The notes under the pieces: generated by a model
Told to the model about the DNA's origin: nothing
Databases searched by the model: none
The model's input: only the letters and a program-made list of their open reading frames with translations
In this document: positions 15,088 through 24,525 of the stretch, piece after piece
Layout: each line of letters opens with the position of its first letter
Position numbering within the stretch: position 1 is the first letter of the stretch
From: an uncultured Bacteroidota bacterium
Lineage (GTDB): Bacteria > Bacteroidota > Bacteroidia > Chitinophagales > Chitinophagaceae
DNA: 64,000 bases
Reading direction: 5' to 3'
NCBI GenBank assembly: GCA_903887415.1
Contig: CAISPO010000005.1
Coordinates: 1-64,000 of the forward strand
Translations under genes and position numbers: made by a program

Positions 15088-15633
15088 TTATGCCTGTTTT
15101 GAGTGGGCTTCAACCGCATGGCCTGTTTTACGGGCCACCCTTTCCTCGTTACGTTTTATCTTACGCATCTTACGTACAGCCACTTTGTAATGGTGTTTTG
15201 AAACCTTCTTATAACTGGAATTATCTGTTGCACCTGCAGGGTAATTGCCTGTGAATGATGATACCTTTTCTACGGCGATGGTTGCTGCTACATTCGCAGT
15301 AGAATCAGGGCATACAGTAACACTGCCAGGTGCACTCAAATTAACGCTGTAAGTCTCCGGCAGCGCCACCACCTTGGTACTTGCATTCAGCAACAACGGG
15401 CGGGAAGGCCACTTATCGCTTATTCCTGCCACCGCATATTCGTGTTCATGTTTCTTATGGTGCCGGCGGCTGTAGTAGATATACTGCTTTTCATTGTTAA
15501 CGCTCTTATCGCCGCTGCTGGTAATGGTTACCTGGTTAGCGGTTAGATTTACCTGACCCGATACACACGGCGCTTGTGCGAAAGCAGACGACACAAGCAG
15601 TGCAGAGGCGGAGATCAAAAATATTCGTTTCAT
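15088..15633 (-). CDS. Secreted protein of unknown function, smaller paralogue
   Basis: 181 residues with a signal peptide ending at SSAFA. It shares IYYSRRHHKKHE, DKWPSR, CPDSTANVAATIAVEKVSSFTGNYP and the basic end YKKVSKHHYKVAVRKMRKIKRNEERVARKTG with the gene 43 bases downstream. The two arose by duplication, with the larger copy gaining or keeping an N-terminal domain. They are probably co-transcribed. A conserved CPDST/CADST cysteine may form a disulphide with an earlier Cys (CVSG/CVNIP). Confidence 0.7.
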   Translation of the reverse strand: MKRIFLISASALLVSSAFAQAPCVSGQVNLTANQVTITSSGDKSVNNEKQYIYYSRRHHKKHEHEYAVAGISDKWPSRPLLLNASTKVVALPETYSVNLSAPGSVTVCPDSTANVAATIAVEKVSSFTGNYPAGATDNSSYKKVSKHHYKVAVRKMRKIKRNEERVARKTGHAVEAHSKQA

Positions 15634-15957
15634 AACATTTGGTTTTTTTGTTCGTTTTTACGTTCTTGTTCCATTCTCACCAAACCAATAAAATCTTTAT
15701 GCCAAGACATGCCAGAAGGTGCGGGCACGGCCGCTAGTCAAAGAAATTGCATACCGGTGACAATTAATTTACTACTTTGTTTCCGCCTTCTTTTCAATGT
15801 TTTATACGTAGAATATTGGGGTTTCAACAATCAAATTTTTGACGTTTTTAAAGAAAATGTTAAAGCTGTCATTTGCTGGTTTCTGAAAAAGTGTATCGCA
15901 TTCCGGTTTTTCGTATTTTTAATTATTGTTTCTATCTGACATCAAAAAACGGGCATA
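15634..15957. other. Divergent intergenic region
   Basis: These 324 bases separate the minus-strand secreted pair from the plus-strand DUF922-like gene and should hold both promoters. I see AT-rich sequence but no clear paired TTTG/TAnnTTTG elements and no RNA gene. The ORFs listed over it look spurious. Confidence 0.4.
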
Positions 15958-16539
15958 ATGGGTAATGTGGGTAAGAGTAGTGCGGCAGCGCTTTTAGTTT
16001 TTTTTGCATGTTATTTCAGCTTCTCGGCAGCAGGTAAAGACGACTCCTCGCCGGTAAACACCAACAGCGCCAAAGACAATTTTCAGTGGATGGAGCATGC
16101 CCGGCTCTCCTGGGACGACTTTAAGGGCGCGGTAAATGCCGCACACGATGAATCGGCAGCTGCTACTTACTGCGCCATAGGTTTTAAAACAAATGCTGCA
16201 GCGCCCGATGGCAAGCAGGAGATCATAGTGTACAACACATTTTATGTCAACAAGTCGTGGGTGCGCACAGATGCCCATATCGCATCTATATTGGATCATG
16301 AGCAGGGCCATTTCGACCTTTGCGAAATTTATACCCGCCAGCTCCGCAACCGCGTGCATGATATTGACCCCGGCGCTCCGGGTGTGAAGGAGACGCTTAT
16401 GCATATTTATGCCGAAGTAAGCAGTGAATATGAAGCCCGCCAGCAAGCTTACGAGCAGGAAACCATTCACGGCACAGACATTGCCAACCAAAAAAAATGG
16501 CAGCAAATGATTGCGGACGAACTTGGCCTTTCGCTGTGA
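15958..16539 (+). CDS. Exported DUF922-like putative Zn-protease
   Basis: 193 residues with an N-terminal hydrophobic segment (ALLVFFACYFSFSAA). The motif ILDHEQGHFDLCEIYTRQLR matches the HExxHF zinc-binding helix of the DUF922 family, predicted secreted metalloproteases. An upstream RLSWDDFKGAV is the usual family N-terminal motif. Length is normal for the family. The substrate is unknown. Confidence 0.72.
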   Translation: MGNVGKSSAAALLVFFACYFSFSAAGKDDSSPVNTNSAKDNFQWMEHARLSWDDFKGAVNAAHDESAAATYCAIGFKTNAAAPDGKQEIIVYNTFYVNKSWVRTDAHIASILDHEQGHFDLCEIYTRQLRNRVHDIDPGAPGVKETLMHIYAEVSSEYEARQQAYEQETIHGTDIANQKKWQQMIADELGLSL

Positions 16540-17173
16540 CCTTCGGGACCATTACATTTTTATTTATGGGCCATTTGGGCAACTGTAGAACACGGATTTT
16601 CAATCAACCTTCACCACATGCGCCATGATTACCGCCGGGTGCAGCGAAGCGCAGAGACCCGGCCAGGATCCCTGGTCCCGTTTTCAACGGCGATGCTCCG
16701 GTACCGCATCTGCGACGCTAGTTTCCATCACCCTTGCTCTGTCACAAATTGCCGAAGACAAAAAAATGTGGATTTCTTTCTTCACAACTCATCATTTTCA
16801 ATCCTACCTTTGTTCCGCAATTACCGCTTTTTACTCCCCATATTTTTGCGGTCTTCGCGCGGCTCCTTTACGAACTTTGTTTTTCCATCGGTCGAAATGC
16901 AGAAATAAACCGGAAGAAAACCAGAAGAAAATCAGAAGAAAAACCAGTCTACAGGTAAACAGTAAATCGGTAAATCATGATTAATCTGAGGTTCGGACTG
17001 CGATACGTTTGTGATACGTTTGCGATATTTTCAAAAACCCAAACCGCTCATAAACAACGAAATAGCAATAGGTATCCACAAAACTTTTTTTTCTTGAAAA
17101 ATGTGATATTTCTAAAACACAAGTCTATCAAAATCACCACGAGACAGAATTCCATTTACCTTTACCCCCATCT
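16540..17173. other. 634-base gap without a recognisable gene
   Basis: Several overlapping ORFs are listed but none has protein-like composition or a family motif. The stretch holds purine-rich runs (AGAAGAAAA repeats near 16,910-16,950) and a near-repeat (GATACGTTTGTGATACGTTTGCGATA near 17,000). It probably contains the promoter of the serA-like gene. No tRNA, riboswitch or terminator is evident. Confidence 0.4.
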
Positions 17174-18400
17174 ATGCCCACAAGTTATCCCAAAAGTAAA
17201 TTGAAGGTCCTGCTGCTGGAAAATGTAAGCGAGGAAGCCGTGCAGGAGTTCCGGCAAAATGGTTATGAAAATATCACCCATCTGAAAACAGCCCTAACAG
17301 AAGAGGAACTGGTGAGCCGCATAGGCAATGTGCATATACTGGGCATCAGGTCTAAAACAAGTGTAACGGCCAAAGTGCTTGAGGCGGCAGAAAAACTGCT
17401 GGCAGTGGGCTGCTTCTGCATCGGCACCGACCAGGTGGATATGGCTGCAGCAATGCGGAAAGGTGTGGTGGTATTCAACGCACCCTATTCAAATACCCGG
17501 TCGGTGGCGGAACTGGTGATCGGCACGGCGATAATGCTGATACGCCGCATACCCGAAAAGAATAAACTGATGCACGAGGGCACCTGGATGAAGGATGCCC
17601 GCAACAGCCACGAACTGCGAGGCAAGACACTTGGCGTTGTGGGTTATGGCAATATCGGCAGCCAGGTGAGTATTATGGCGGAGTCACTGGGCATGAAAGT
17701 GATCTTTTATGATACGGTGAAAAAATTGCCCCTTGGCAATGCCGCCCAGGCAGGCAGCTTAAGCGACTTGCTAAAGGTGGCGGATATTATTTCCATACAT
17801 ACACCCGCGGGTGCCAGCACCAGCAATATGATCAATAAAAAGACGCTTGCACAGTGCAAAAAGGGCGCTATCCTGATCAATTTCGCACGGGGTGAAGTGG
17901 TGGACCTGAATGCTATGAGAAACGCACTGGAAACAGGCGCTTTATCAGGAGCGGCAGTTGATGTTTATCCTGATGAGCCCGGAGAGAATGGCGCGGCATT
18001 TAGCTGTCCGCTGCAGCAAATGCCAAATGTATTACTGACCCCACACATAGGCGGCAGCACAGAAGAGGCACAGGTAAACATAGGCCAGGACGTGAGCAGC
18101 AAATTAGTTGCTTTCCTGGATACGGGCGTTACTACCGGCTCACTGTCTGTACCCCAGCTAACCCTTCCAGTTCAGGAAAATACGCACCGGATACTGCACA
18201 TCCATAAAAATGTGCCGGGGGTACTTTCGGCCATCAACTCTGAGCTGTCGCTGCATAATATCAATATCCTCGGCCAATATCTCAAAACGAAAGATGAGAT
18301 AGGGTATGTGGTTCTGGATATCGACAAAAAAGCCTCCCGCGAGGTCGCCGACCTCCTTGGCAAGGTGAAGGGGACCATTAAAGTACGTTCGCTCTACTGA
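17174..18400 (+). CDS. serA: D-3-phosphoglycerate dehydrogenase
   Basis: 408 residues, the length of the E. coli-type enzyme. It oxidises 3-phosphoglycerate to 3-phosphohydroxypyruvate with NAD, the first step of serine synthesis. The NAD-binding loop is VGYGNIGSQVSIMAES; FARGEVVD and the catalytic His in LTPHIGGSTEEAQ follow. The C-terminal ACT domain has HIHKNVPGVLSAINSELSLHNINILGQYL, matching the serine-binding segment of feedback-inhibited enzymes, so allosteric control by serine is likely. Confidence 0.93.
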   Translation: MPTSYPKSKLKVLLLENVSEEAVQEFRQNGYENITHLKTALTEEELVSRIGNVHILGIRSKTSVTAKVLEAAEKLLAVGCFCIGTDQVDMAAAMRKGVVVFNAPYSNTRSVAELVIGTAIMLIRRIPEKNKLMHEGTWMKDARNSHELRGKTLGVVGYGNIGSQVSIMAESLGMKVIFYDTVKKLPLGNAAQAGSLSDLLKVADIISIHTPAGASTSNMINKKTLAQCKKGAILINFARGEVVDLNAMRNALETGALSGAAVDVYPDEPGENGAAFSCPLQQMPNVLLTPHIGGSTEEAQVNIGQDVSSKLVAFLDTGVTTGSLSVPQLTLPVQENTHRILHIHKNVPGVLSAINSELSLHNINILGQYLKTKDEIGYVVLDIDKKASREVADLLGKVKGTIKVRSLY

Positions 18401-18451
18401 TCACCGGAGCATCCGATTATGCTCATCCCGAAAAACGTGTATTTTAACAGC

Positions 18452-18889
18452 ATGAAATACTTATACCTTTTACTTTGTCTCTTTACGGTGAGTGCTAAAG
18501 CACAGATGCTGTTCAGCGAAAAATACAAAGACTGCTATAACGATAAGCCGTGTTACTATTGCGGCGACACTGTGGCTCAATATAAAAAAAGGATTGATAA
18601 ACGATTACAATATGCCCTGGACCACGGGCTGCAAAAATGGGTGGGCACCAGCGGCCACATGTATTTTGAAATGGAAGTAGACTCCGCCGGTCATTCATGC
18701 GTGAGGAGCATCAAAGATGAGGTACATATGTCTGATGTAAAAAATACGTTGAGAATGTGTATCAATGGGCTGTATGACTGGCAACCAGCGATCTTAAATG
18801 GCCACGCTATCAATTCAACATTGATCATTGATATTCATTTTTTAGGCAACAGAGCCAACATCAATTTCGTAAAATCCACGGACTTTTGA
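18452..18889 (+). CDS. Small exported TonB-C-like protein
   Basis: The ATG at 18452 gives a clean signal peptide (MKYLYLLLCLFTVSAKA), so it is preferred over the track start at 18419. The mature part has several Cys (CYNDKPCYYCGD) and then YFEMEVDSAGHSCVRSIKDE and LIIDIHFLG, resembling the C-terminal domain of TonB-like proteins that average a measured response around a strand. It is probably periplasmic. Function unknown. Confidence 0.6.
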   Translation: MKYLYLLLCLFTVSAKAQMLFSEKYKDCYNDKPCYYCGDTVAQYKKRIDKRLQYALDHGLQKWVGTSGHMYFEMEVDSAGHSCVRSIKDEVHMSDVKNTLRMCINGLYDWQPAILNGHAINSTLIIDIHFLGNRANINFVKSTDF

Positions 18890-19055
18890 TCGTTATATTG
18901 CGGCCCAAATCTCTGCCTAATGTTTTGTGGAGGAAAAGCCCAATAGCATCTGGCAGTTGACGCTCGCAGTCTTAAGAAAAGCAGCCTTTTGACAGCTTTT
19001 TTTGTATTTTTACTCCGAATTAAGCACCGCAGCTCATAGTTAAAAAAGTAAAGTG

Positions 19056-19721
19056 ATGGCAAAAGAGCAGATAATAATATTTGGTACGGGGGATATAGCA
19101 CAGATAGCAAACTACTATTTTGAAACTGACAGCAATTATGATGTGGTGGCATTTACTGTTGACAGTGCGTTTCTTACACAAAATGAATATGAAGGTAAGC
19201 CACTGGTAGCGTTTGAAAGTATTACGGATAGCTATCCGCCTGGGCAATATAAAATGTTCATTGCCCTTAGCTATGCCAAAATGAACAAATTGCGGGAAGG
19301 GAAATACCATGAGGCCAAAGCAAAAGGTTATACGCTGGTAAGTTATGTGAGCAGCAGGTGCAGTTACCTGTCCCAGTTTCCATGCGGGGATAACTGCTTT
19401 ATTTTTGAAGACAACACCATACAGCCATTTGTTAAGATCGGCAATAACGTTACGCTATGGAGCGGTAACCATATCGGGCACCACTCTGTGATAAAAGATC
19501 ACAATTTTGTAAGCTCGCATGTGGTCATATCCGGGCATTGCACCATAGAAAGCAACTGCTTCCTGGGGGTGAACAGTACGCTTGCACACAAAGTCACTAT
19601 CGCAAAAGAAACATTGCTTGGCAGCGGCGCGGTGATAGCCAAAGACACCCAGGAGAAGGGCGTTTACGTTCCGCCACGCACGGTATTGCTCGAAAAGAAA
19701 AGTGATGAAATAACACTGTAA
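19056..19721 (+). CDS. PglD-like sugar acetyltransferase
   Basis: The ATG at 19056 follows a track GTG at 19053. Residues 1-90 form a Rossmann-like PglD N-domain (IIIFGTGDIAQIANYYFE). The rest is a left-handed beta-helix of hexapeptide repeats (CFIFEDNTIQPFVKIGNNV and on to LGVNSTLAHKV), with His-rich GNHIGHHS where the catalytic histidine lies. Such enzymes O- or N-acetylate nucleotide sugars. It is the first gene of a five-gene surface-glycan operon. Confidence 0.82.
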   Translation: MAKEQIIIFGTGDIAQIANYYFETDSNYDVVAFTVDSAFLTQNEYEGKPLVAFESITDSYPPGQYKMFIALSYAKMNKLREGKYHEAKAKGYTLVSYVSSRCSYLSQFPCGDNCFIFEDNTIQPFVKIGNNVTLWSGNHIGHHSVIKDHNFVSSHVVISGHCTIESNCFLGVNSTLAHKVTIAKETLLGSGAVIAKDTQEKGVYVPPRTVLLEKKSDEITL

Positions 19722-19735
19722 AGCAATTGAAAACA

Positions 19736-20668
19736 ATGACTGGCCAACCGCTCATATCCATTGTAAGCCCGGTATATAAAGCAGAGCTTATTGTACATGA
19801 GCTTGTAAAAAGGATAGTAGAAGAAACATCGAAAATTACACCTGACTTCGAGATAGTGCTGGTGGAAGATGGCGGCCCTGATAATTCGTGGGACAGGATC
19901 GCTGAAGAGGCTGCGGCTGATGTAAGAGTAAAGGGTATAAAGCTGAGCCGCAACTTCGGCCAGCAATATGCCATCACAGCCGGCCTTAACTGCGCCAAGG
20001 GCGACTATGTGGTAGTGATGGACTGTGATCTGCAGGATAACCCGAAATACATAGTTGATCTGTATGCCAAAGCGCTGGAAGGCAATGATATAGTATATAC
20101 TAAGAAAAATGAACGGAAACACGGTGCCATCAAGAACTTACTTGCCGGATTTTTCTTCTGGGTTTTCAATTTTCTGACAAATAACCAACGCGCCGATTCT
20201 AAAACAGGTGCCTATTCCATGTTGAGCAGAAAAGCTGTTAATGCGTTTTGCTCGGTAAAGGAATACCACCGGCATTACCTGATGATATTGAGATTGATCG
20301 GTTTCAAATCTGATCATATCGTTGTGGTTCACGAGGAGCGGTTTGAAGGCAAAACCTCTTATAACCTGGCTAAGCTGATCAGCCTGGCGATAAATGGTAT
20401 TGCATCACAGTCTGATAAGTTATTGCGGCTCTCGATCTCGTTAGGATTTGCCCTTTTCTTTATTTCTATAATCTGGTCTTCCTACCTTATATACATATAC
20501 TTTTCACTTAACATTCCGGCCGGCTATACTTCGATCATGGTAATGTTGCTGTTGTCCACCGGCCTTATATTGATGAGCATAGGGATCACAGGACTTTATA
20601 TCAGTAAGATATTTGACCAGGTAAAAAATAAACCTTTATACATCATCGACAAATCAATCAATGTATAA
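19736..20668 (+). CDS. Membrane-anchored family 2 glycosyltransferase
   Basis: The ATG at 19736 is chosen over the TTG at 19727. The GT2 domain has SIVSPVYKAE, VLVEDGGPDNSW and VVMDCDLQDNP (the DxD-like metal site). Two C-terminal membrane helices (about residues 225-250 and 260-290) follow, as in the DPM1/GtrB-type polyprenyl-phosphate sugar transferases. It probably loads a sugar onto a lipid carrier or extends a lipid-linked glycan at the inner membrane. Confidence 0.85.
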   Translation: MTGQPLISIVSPVYKAELIVHELVKRIVEETSKITPDFEIVLVEDGGPDNSWDRIAEEAAADVRVKGIKLSRNFGQQYAITAGLNCAKGDYVVVMDCDLQDNPKYIVDLYAKALEGNDIVYTKKNERKHGAIKNLLAGFFFWVFNFLTNNQRADSKTGAYSMLSRKAVNAFCSVKEYHRHYLMILRLIGFKSDHIVVVHEERFEGKTSYNLAKLISLAINGIASQSDKLLRLSISLGFALFFISIIWSSYLIYIYFSLNIPAGYTSIMVMLLLSTGLILMSIGITGLYISKIFDQVKNKPLYIIDKSINV

Positions 20669-20684
20669 AATAAACAAGTAGCAT

Positions 20685-21584
20685 ATGAACATTAAAAATA
20701 CTGCACATTTAGTTTGCCCGCATACGTTAAGCCCGCTGTCACTTACGGTTGATAAGCAGGAAGGCGATGAAGTAATTAAAGGCGTTTTTAAAAGTAAGGA
20801 TGGTACATCTTATAAAATAACTGACGGCATAGCAGATTTCACTTATCCTAAAGAACTGACAGGTTCAGACAAGGACTTTAATGAAATATATGAGCATAAT
20901 GCCAAACAATATGAAGAAGGAATGGACTGGCTGTTCGCTTCGTTCTACGAAACGGAAGATGATGTAAGAAACAAACTGGTAGGCTTGCTTAACCTGAAAC
21001 CAGGCAGCTTTGTGCTCAACATGGGATGCGGGGCAGGCGGAGATTCAAAATATATCATCAGCCACCTGGGCAAGAAAGGCGAGCTGTTTCACCTGGATCT
21101 TACCGCGGGATTGCTGAAGATAGCCCGGAAAAACCTGAAGGACTCAGCGATACCAACCGAGTTTTTTGTAGGCAATGGTTCCTACCTACCTTTCCCGGCT
21201 CATACATTCGACTGCGTTTTTCATTTTGGGGGCATCAATATGTTTTCAGAAAAGAAAAGGGCTATAGATGAGATGGTAAGGGTTGCAAAGCCCAATGGCC
21301 GGATTGTTTTTGGTGATGAGAGCGCCCCACCATGGCTGAGCAATAAATTGTTCGGGAAGGTAATAAAGAATGCAAACCCGCTGTATAAGCATACACCGCC
21401 CATGCACATGCTGCCCGCAAACGCCCGCAATGTTTCACTGAATTACGTTTTAGGCAATTCATTTTATGCCATAGCGTTCAATGCGGGTGAAGAAGTGCGG
21501 CTGAACCTGGACTTGCCTATACCTGGTAAAAGAGGCGGTACACTTAGAAGCAGATATGAACAAACTGGTAAAAAAATAAAGTAG
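20685..21584 (+). CDS. SAM-dependent methyltransferase with Trm112-like N-terminus
   Basis: 299 residues. The N-terminal 55 residues (LVCPHTLSPLSL...YKITDGIADF) resemble the Trm112/YcaR-type small domain found ahead of some methyltransferases. The class I methyltransferase core follows: VLNMGCGAGGDSKYI (SAM loop), LFHLDLTAGLLKIAR, LPFPAHTFDCVF. It probably methylates a sugar or lipid intermediate of the glycan pathway. Confidence 0.8.
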   Translation: MNIKNTAHLVCPHTLSPLSLTVDKQEGDEVIKGVFKSKDGTSYKITDGIADFTYPKELTGSDKDFNEIYEHNAKQYEEGMDWLFASFYETEDDVRNKLVGLLNLKPGSFVLNMGCGAGGDSKYIISHLGKKGELFHLDLTAGLLKIARKNLKDSAIPTEFFVGNGSYLPFPAHTFDCVFHFGGINMFSEKKRAIDEMVRVAKPNGRIVFGDESAPPWLSNKLFGKVIKNANPLYKHTPPMHMLPANARNVSLNYVLGNSFYAIAFNAGEEVRLNLDLPIPGKRGGTLRSRYEQTGKKIK

Positions 21585-21604
21585 AAACGTTAAAACAGCA
21601 CTAT

Positions 21605-22417
21605 ATGGAAGAGAAGTTTTATGGCGTTGATGCCAGCACGATAACTAATGTGGGCAGATTCGAGGAAATTACAGAAGAAATAACATTACAAGGTTATTCC
21701 GTGATAAGCGATCTGCTAACTGAATCAGAACTGCAGGAAGCATCTGCTAAGATCGATGCGATCTACCAGCAACAGGCTGATGATTTTGGAATGGACAACC
21801 TGAAAAAAATAAATGAAGCCAACCTGGTGAGGTGTCCGCTTTCTTACGATGACTTTTTCCTTAACCTCTGTACAAAACCTGCCATAACAAATGTTGTAGG
21901 CCATTTTCTTGGTGGATATTATATTATTAACCAGCAAAACGGCATCATTAACAGGGCCAAGGAGGAACATCACCAAAGCTCATGGCACCGCGACCTCCCT
22001 TACCAGGATTATATAATTTCCAAACCTATCGCCATTGCATGCCTTATGTGCATTGACGATTTTACCGAAGAGACCGGAGCTACCCTTATGCTACCCTTCT
22101 CACACCAGATGGCCAATATGCCTTCGGTCAATTATCTTAACAACCACAAAGTAAGCCTGCAGGCAAAAAAAGGCAGCGCTATATTGTTTAATGCCATGCT
22201 GTATCACAAAGCAGGTTATAACCGTTCAGACAATACCCGCAGGGGGCTCAATACTTTATTCAGCATCCCGCTGCTGAAACAGCAGATCAATTTGTTTGAG
22301 CAGATGGATGGAAGACATGGCGATGACCCAGCAATGCGGAAGCTGCTAGGTTATGATTCGCAGGTTCCGGGAACAGTGAAGGACTGGAGGCAAACCCATT
22401 TGAACAGGAAAAAATGA
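21605..22417 (+). CDS. Phytanoyl-CoA dioxygenase (PhyH)-like oxygenase
   Basis: 270 residues. The iron triad is visible as WHRDLPYQDY (His-x-Asp) and LFNAMLYHKAG (distal His), with Arg in DNTRRGLNTLF for 2-oxoglutarate. PhyH-like enzymes in polysaccharide loci probably hydroxylate lipid or sugar substrates. It overlaps the next gene by four bases (ATGA). Confidence 0.82.
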   Translation: MEEKFYGVDASTITNVGRFEEITEEITLQGYSVISDLLTESELQEASAKIDAIYQQQADDFGMDNLKKINEANLVRCPLSYDDFFLNLCTKPAITNVVGHFLGGYYIINQQNGIINRAKEEHHQSSWHRDLPYQDYIISKPIAIACLMCIDDFTEETGATLMLPFSHQMANMPSVNYLNNHKVSLQAKKGSAILFNAMLYHKAGYNRSDNTRRGLNTLFSIPLLKQQINLFEQMDGRHGDDPAMRKLLGYDSQVPGTVKDWRQTHLNRKK

Positions 22418-23328
22418 TGAAATGGAAAAAGCTGGGCCAGGTATTTTGCCCGGATAACAACTTTGAGTGGATGAAAACCCATGCCACCTACCCTGTGGCA
22501 GAACCGCTTGAAAACGGGATATACCGGGTTTACTTCAGTTGCCGGGACGCAGGCAACAAGTCATACATTGGCTATGCCGATATTGACATGGAAAATAATT
22601 TTGAGGTGGTAAATATTTCCAGGGAGCCGGTATTATCGCCCGGAGAGCCCGGTATATTTGATGACAGCGGCGTAGGGGTAAATTATATCGTCAATGTCGC
22701 CGGACGGAAATACCTCTACTACCTGGGCTGGAATTTAAAAGTAACAGTGCCATGGCTGAATACAATAGGGCTGGCTATATGGAATGACAGCACTCAACGG
22801 TTTGAAAAATACAGCAGGGCCCCGGTAATGGACAGGAGCGATGAAGACCCCTTTACCGTTGCTTACCCATGCATATTATTTGAAAACGGTATTTATAGGA
22901 TGTGGTACGGCTCTAACCTGAAATGGGGCCACGCCATGAATGAGATGGAGCATGTAATAAAATATGCAGAAAGTGACGATGCCATACACTGGAAGAGAAA
23001 CAAACAAGTACAGGTGGGGCTCATACACCCTAACGAATATGCCGTGTCCAAGCCCTGTGTGGTAAAAACAGCAGGTTTGTACCAGATGTGGTATTCATAC
23101 CGGGGAAACGGGGATATTACCACTTACAGGATAGGCTATGCCGAGTCTCCCGATGGCTTTACCTGGACAAGAAAAGACGGCGAAGCCGGGATAGATGTAC
23201 AAAGCGAAGGTTGGGACAGCGAGATGATCTGCTATCCGTTTATTTTTGACTACAAATCCGAAAGGTATATGCTGTATAACGGCAATGGCTATGGCAAAAC
23301 AGGCTTTGGTATTGCTAAAGCCATTTAA
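22414..23328 (+). CDS. GH43/GH32-like beta-propeller protein
   Basis: 304 residues with repeated blades: GIYRVYFSCRDAGNKSYIGYADI, GVGVNYIV, GIYRMWYGSNLKW, GLYQMWYSYRGNG, GFGIAKA. This is the five-bladed propeller of GH43/GH32/GH68-like proteins, including the variants seen in O-antigen and capsule loci. There is no signal peptide, so it acts in the cytoplasm and may be a transferase or phosphorylase rather than a secreted hydrolase. Last gene of the glycan operon. Confidence 0.72.
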   Translation: MMKWKKLGQVFCPDNNFEWMKTHATYPVAEPLENGIYRVYFSCRDAGNKSYIGYADIDMENNFEVVNISREPVLSPGEPGIFDDSGVGVNYIVNVAGRKYLYYLGWNLKVTVPWLNTIGLAIWNDSTQRFEKYSRAPVMDRSDEDPFTVAYPCILFENGIYRMWYGSNLKWGHAMNEMEHVIKYAESDDAIHWKRNKQVQVGLIHPNEYAVSKPCVVKTAGLYQMWYSYRGNGDITTYRIGYAESPDGFTWTRKDGEAGIDVQSEGWDSEMICYPFIFDYKSERYMLYNGNGYGKTGFGIAKAI

Positions 23329-23355
23329 AACAGGTAAAGCCGGTTAGCGGCATTT

Positions 23356-23883
23356 TTACTTCGTAGTCTCGGCACCCATCTGCACCCCCATTTTCTCATA
23401 TTCTATATCGTTGGGTTCCCACAGCTCTATTTTGTTGCCTTCGGCATCCATGACATGCACAAACTTGCCGTAATTATTGGTTTCTATAGTGTCTGCAATA
23501 GTCACGCCTTCCTTCCGTAATTGCTCTACAAGTGAAGTAAGGTCATTCACCCTGTAGTTGATCATAAAGTCTTTGGTGGAAGGCTCAAAGTATTTGGTGG
23601 TCTCTTTAAAAGGGCTCCATTGGGTATATCCCTTTTGGGTCGAATCCGTAGCATGGCGCCATTCAAATACGCAACCGTATTGGTTAGTGGTAAGCCCCAG
23701 GTGGGCTTTATACCATTCTCTCATTTTGCCGGGGTCTTTGCACTTGAAAAATATACCTCCTATGCCGGTTACTCTTTTCCTGTTACTATCGCTGTTTGAT
23801 TTGTTTGCGATTAAATGATCGAGCGCAAATCCAAGCCCGAAAGAAATGGTAAGAGCGAATGTTGTGAGCATTATTTTTTTCAT
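23356..23883 (-). CDS. VOC (glyoxalase-like) protein with N-terminal membrane anchor
   Basis: 175 residues. A hydrophobic N-terminus ([20 protein letters not shown]) precedes a VOC domain: [61 protein letters not shown]. The C-terminal [10 protein letters not shown] carries the usual metal-binding Glu. The anchor is unusual for this family. It is divergent from msrA. Substrate unknown. Confidence 0.8.
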   Translation of the reverse strand: MKKIMLTTFALTISFGLGFALDHLIANKSNSDSNRKRVTGIGGIFFKCKDPGKMREWYKAHLGLTTNQYGCVFEWRHATDSTQKGYTQWSPFKETTKYFEPSTKDFMINYRVNDLTSLVEQLRKEGVTIADTIETNNYGKFVHVMDAEGNKIELWEPNDIEYEKMGVQMGAETTK

Positions 23884-23976
23884 CTTCGGATAATTTTAAG
23901 TATTGCCTGGGAAAACAAAATAAGATATTTTTTTGTATCGGCATCAGTTACTTCATTTATCTTTAGTAGTAAATTT

Positions 23977-24471
23977 ATGAGTATGAGTAGTGAGAAAGCC
24001 ATTCTTGCCGGCGGTTGTTTTTGGGGAGTAGAAGAACTGATCCGGCACCAGCCGGGTGTTATTTCAACGGTAGTGGGATATACAGGTGGAGATGTGCCTA
24101 ACGCTACTTACAGAAATCACGGAACACATGCGGAGGGCATAGAGGTGACGTTTGACCCGGCAAAGCTATCATACCGCAAGCTGCTGGAGTATTTCTTCCA
24201 GATACATAATCCTACCACTCGGAACAGGCAGGGCAACGACATAGGGGCTTCTTACCGCTCAGCGATCTTTTACCAGAACGAAAGCCAGCGTGATACCGCG
24301 AACGCACTGATAGCAGAAATGGAGGCCTCTGGTAAATGGCCAGGGAAAATTGTTACCGAGGTTGTGCCCGCCACTGATTTCTGGAATGCAGAAGAAGAAC
24401 ACCAGGACTATTTACAAAAACATCCATATGGCTACACCTGCCATTTTGAGCGGCCTGATTGGAAACTATAG
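23977..24471 (+). CDS. msrA: Peptide methionine-S-sulfoxide reductase
   Basis: The track ORF begins at 23815, but the ATG at 23977 gives the usual MsrA N-terminus and 164 residues. [10 protein letters not shown] has the catalytic cysteine, and [18 protein letters not shown] and EEEHQDYLQ complete the family pattern. It repairs oxidised methionine using thioredoxin. No fused MsrB domain. Confidence 0.93.
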   Translation: MSMSSEKAILAGGCFWGVEELIRHQPGVISTVVGYTGGDVPNATYRNHGTHAEGIEVTFDPAKLSYRKLLEYFFQIHNPTTRNRQGNDIGASYRSAIFYQNESQRDTANALIAEMEASGKWPGKIVTEVVPATDFWNAEEEHQDYLQKHPYGYTCHFERPDWKL

Positions 24472-24525
24472 GGTTAGAAATGATACAAATATTCAGGCAC
24501 TCTAAATATTCTATTTTTGCTCAAA

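Noticed and set aside
15574-15939. 121-residue plus-strand ORF
   Set aside because: It begins antisense to a real gene and runs through an AT-rich promoter region without protein-like composition.
16618-16984. Overlapping ORFs in the 634-base gap
   Set aside because: Low-complexity composition, no family motif, mutually overlapping frames.
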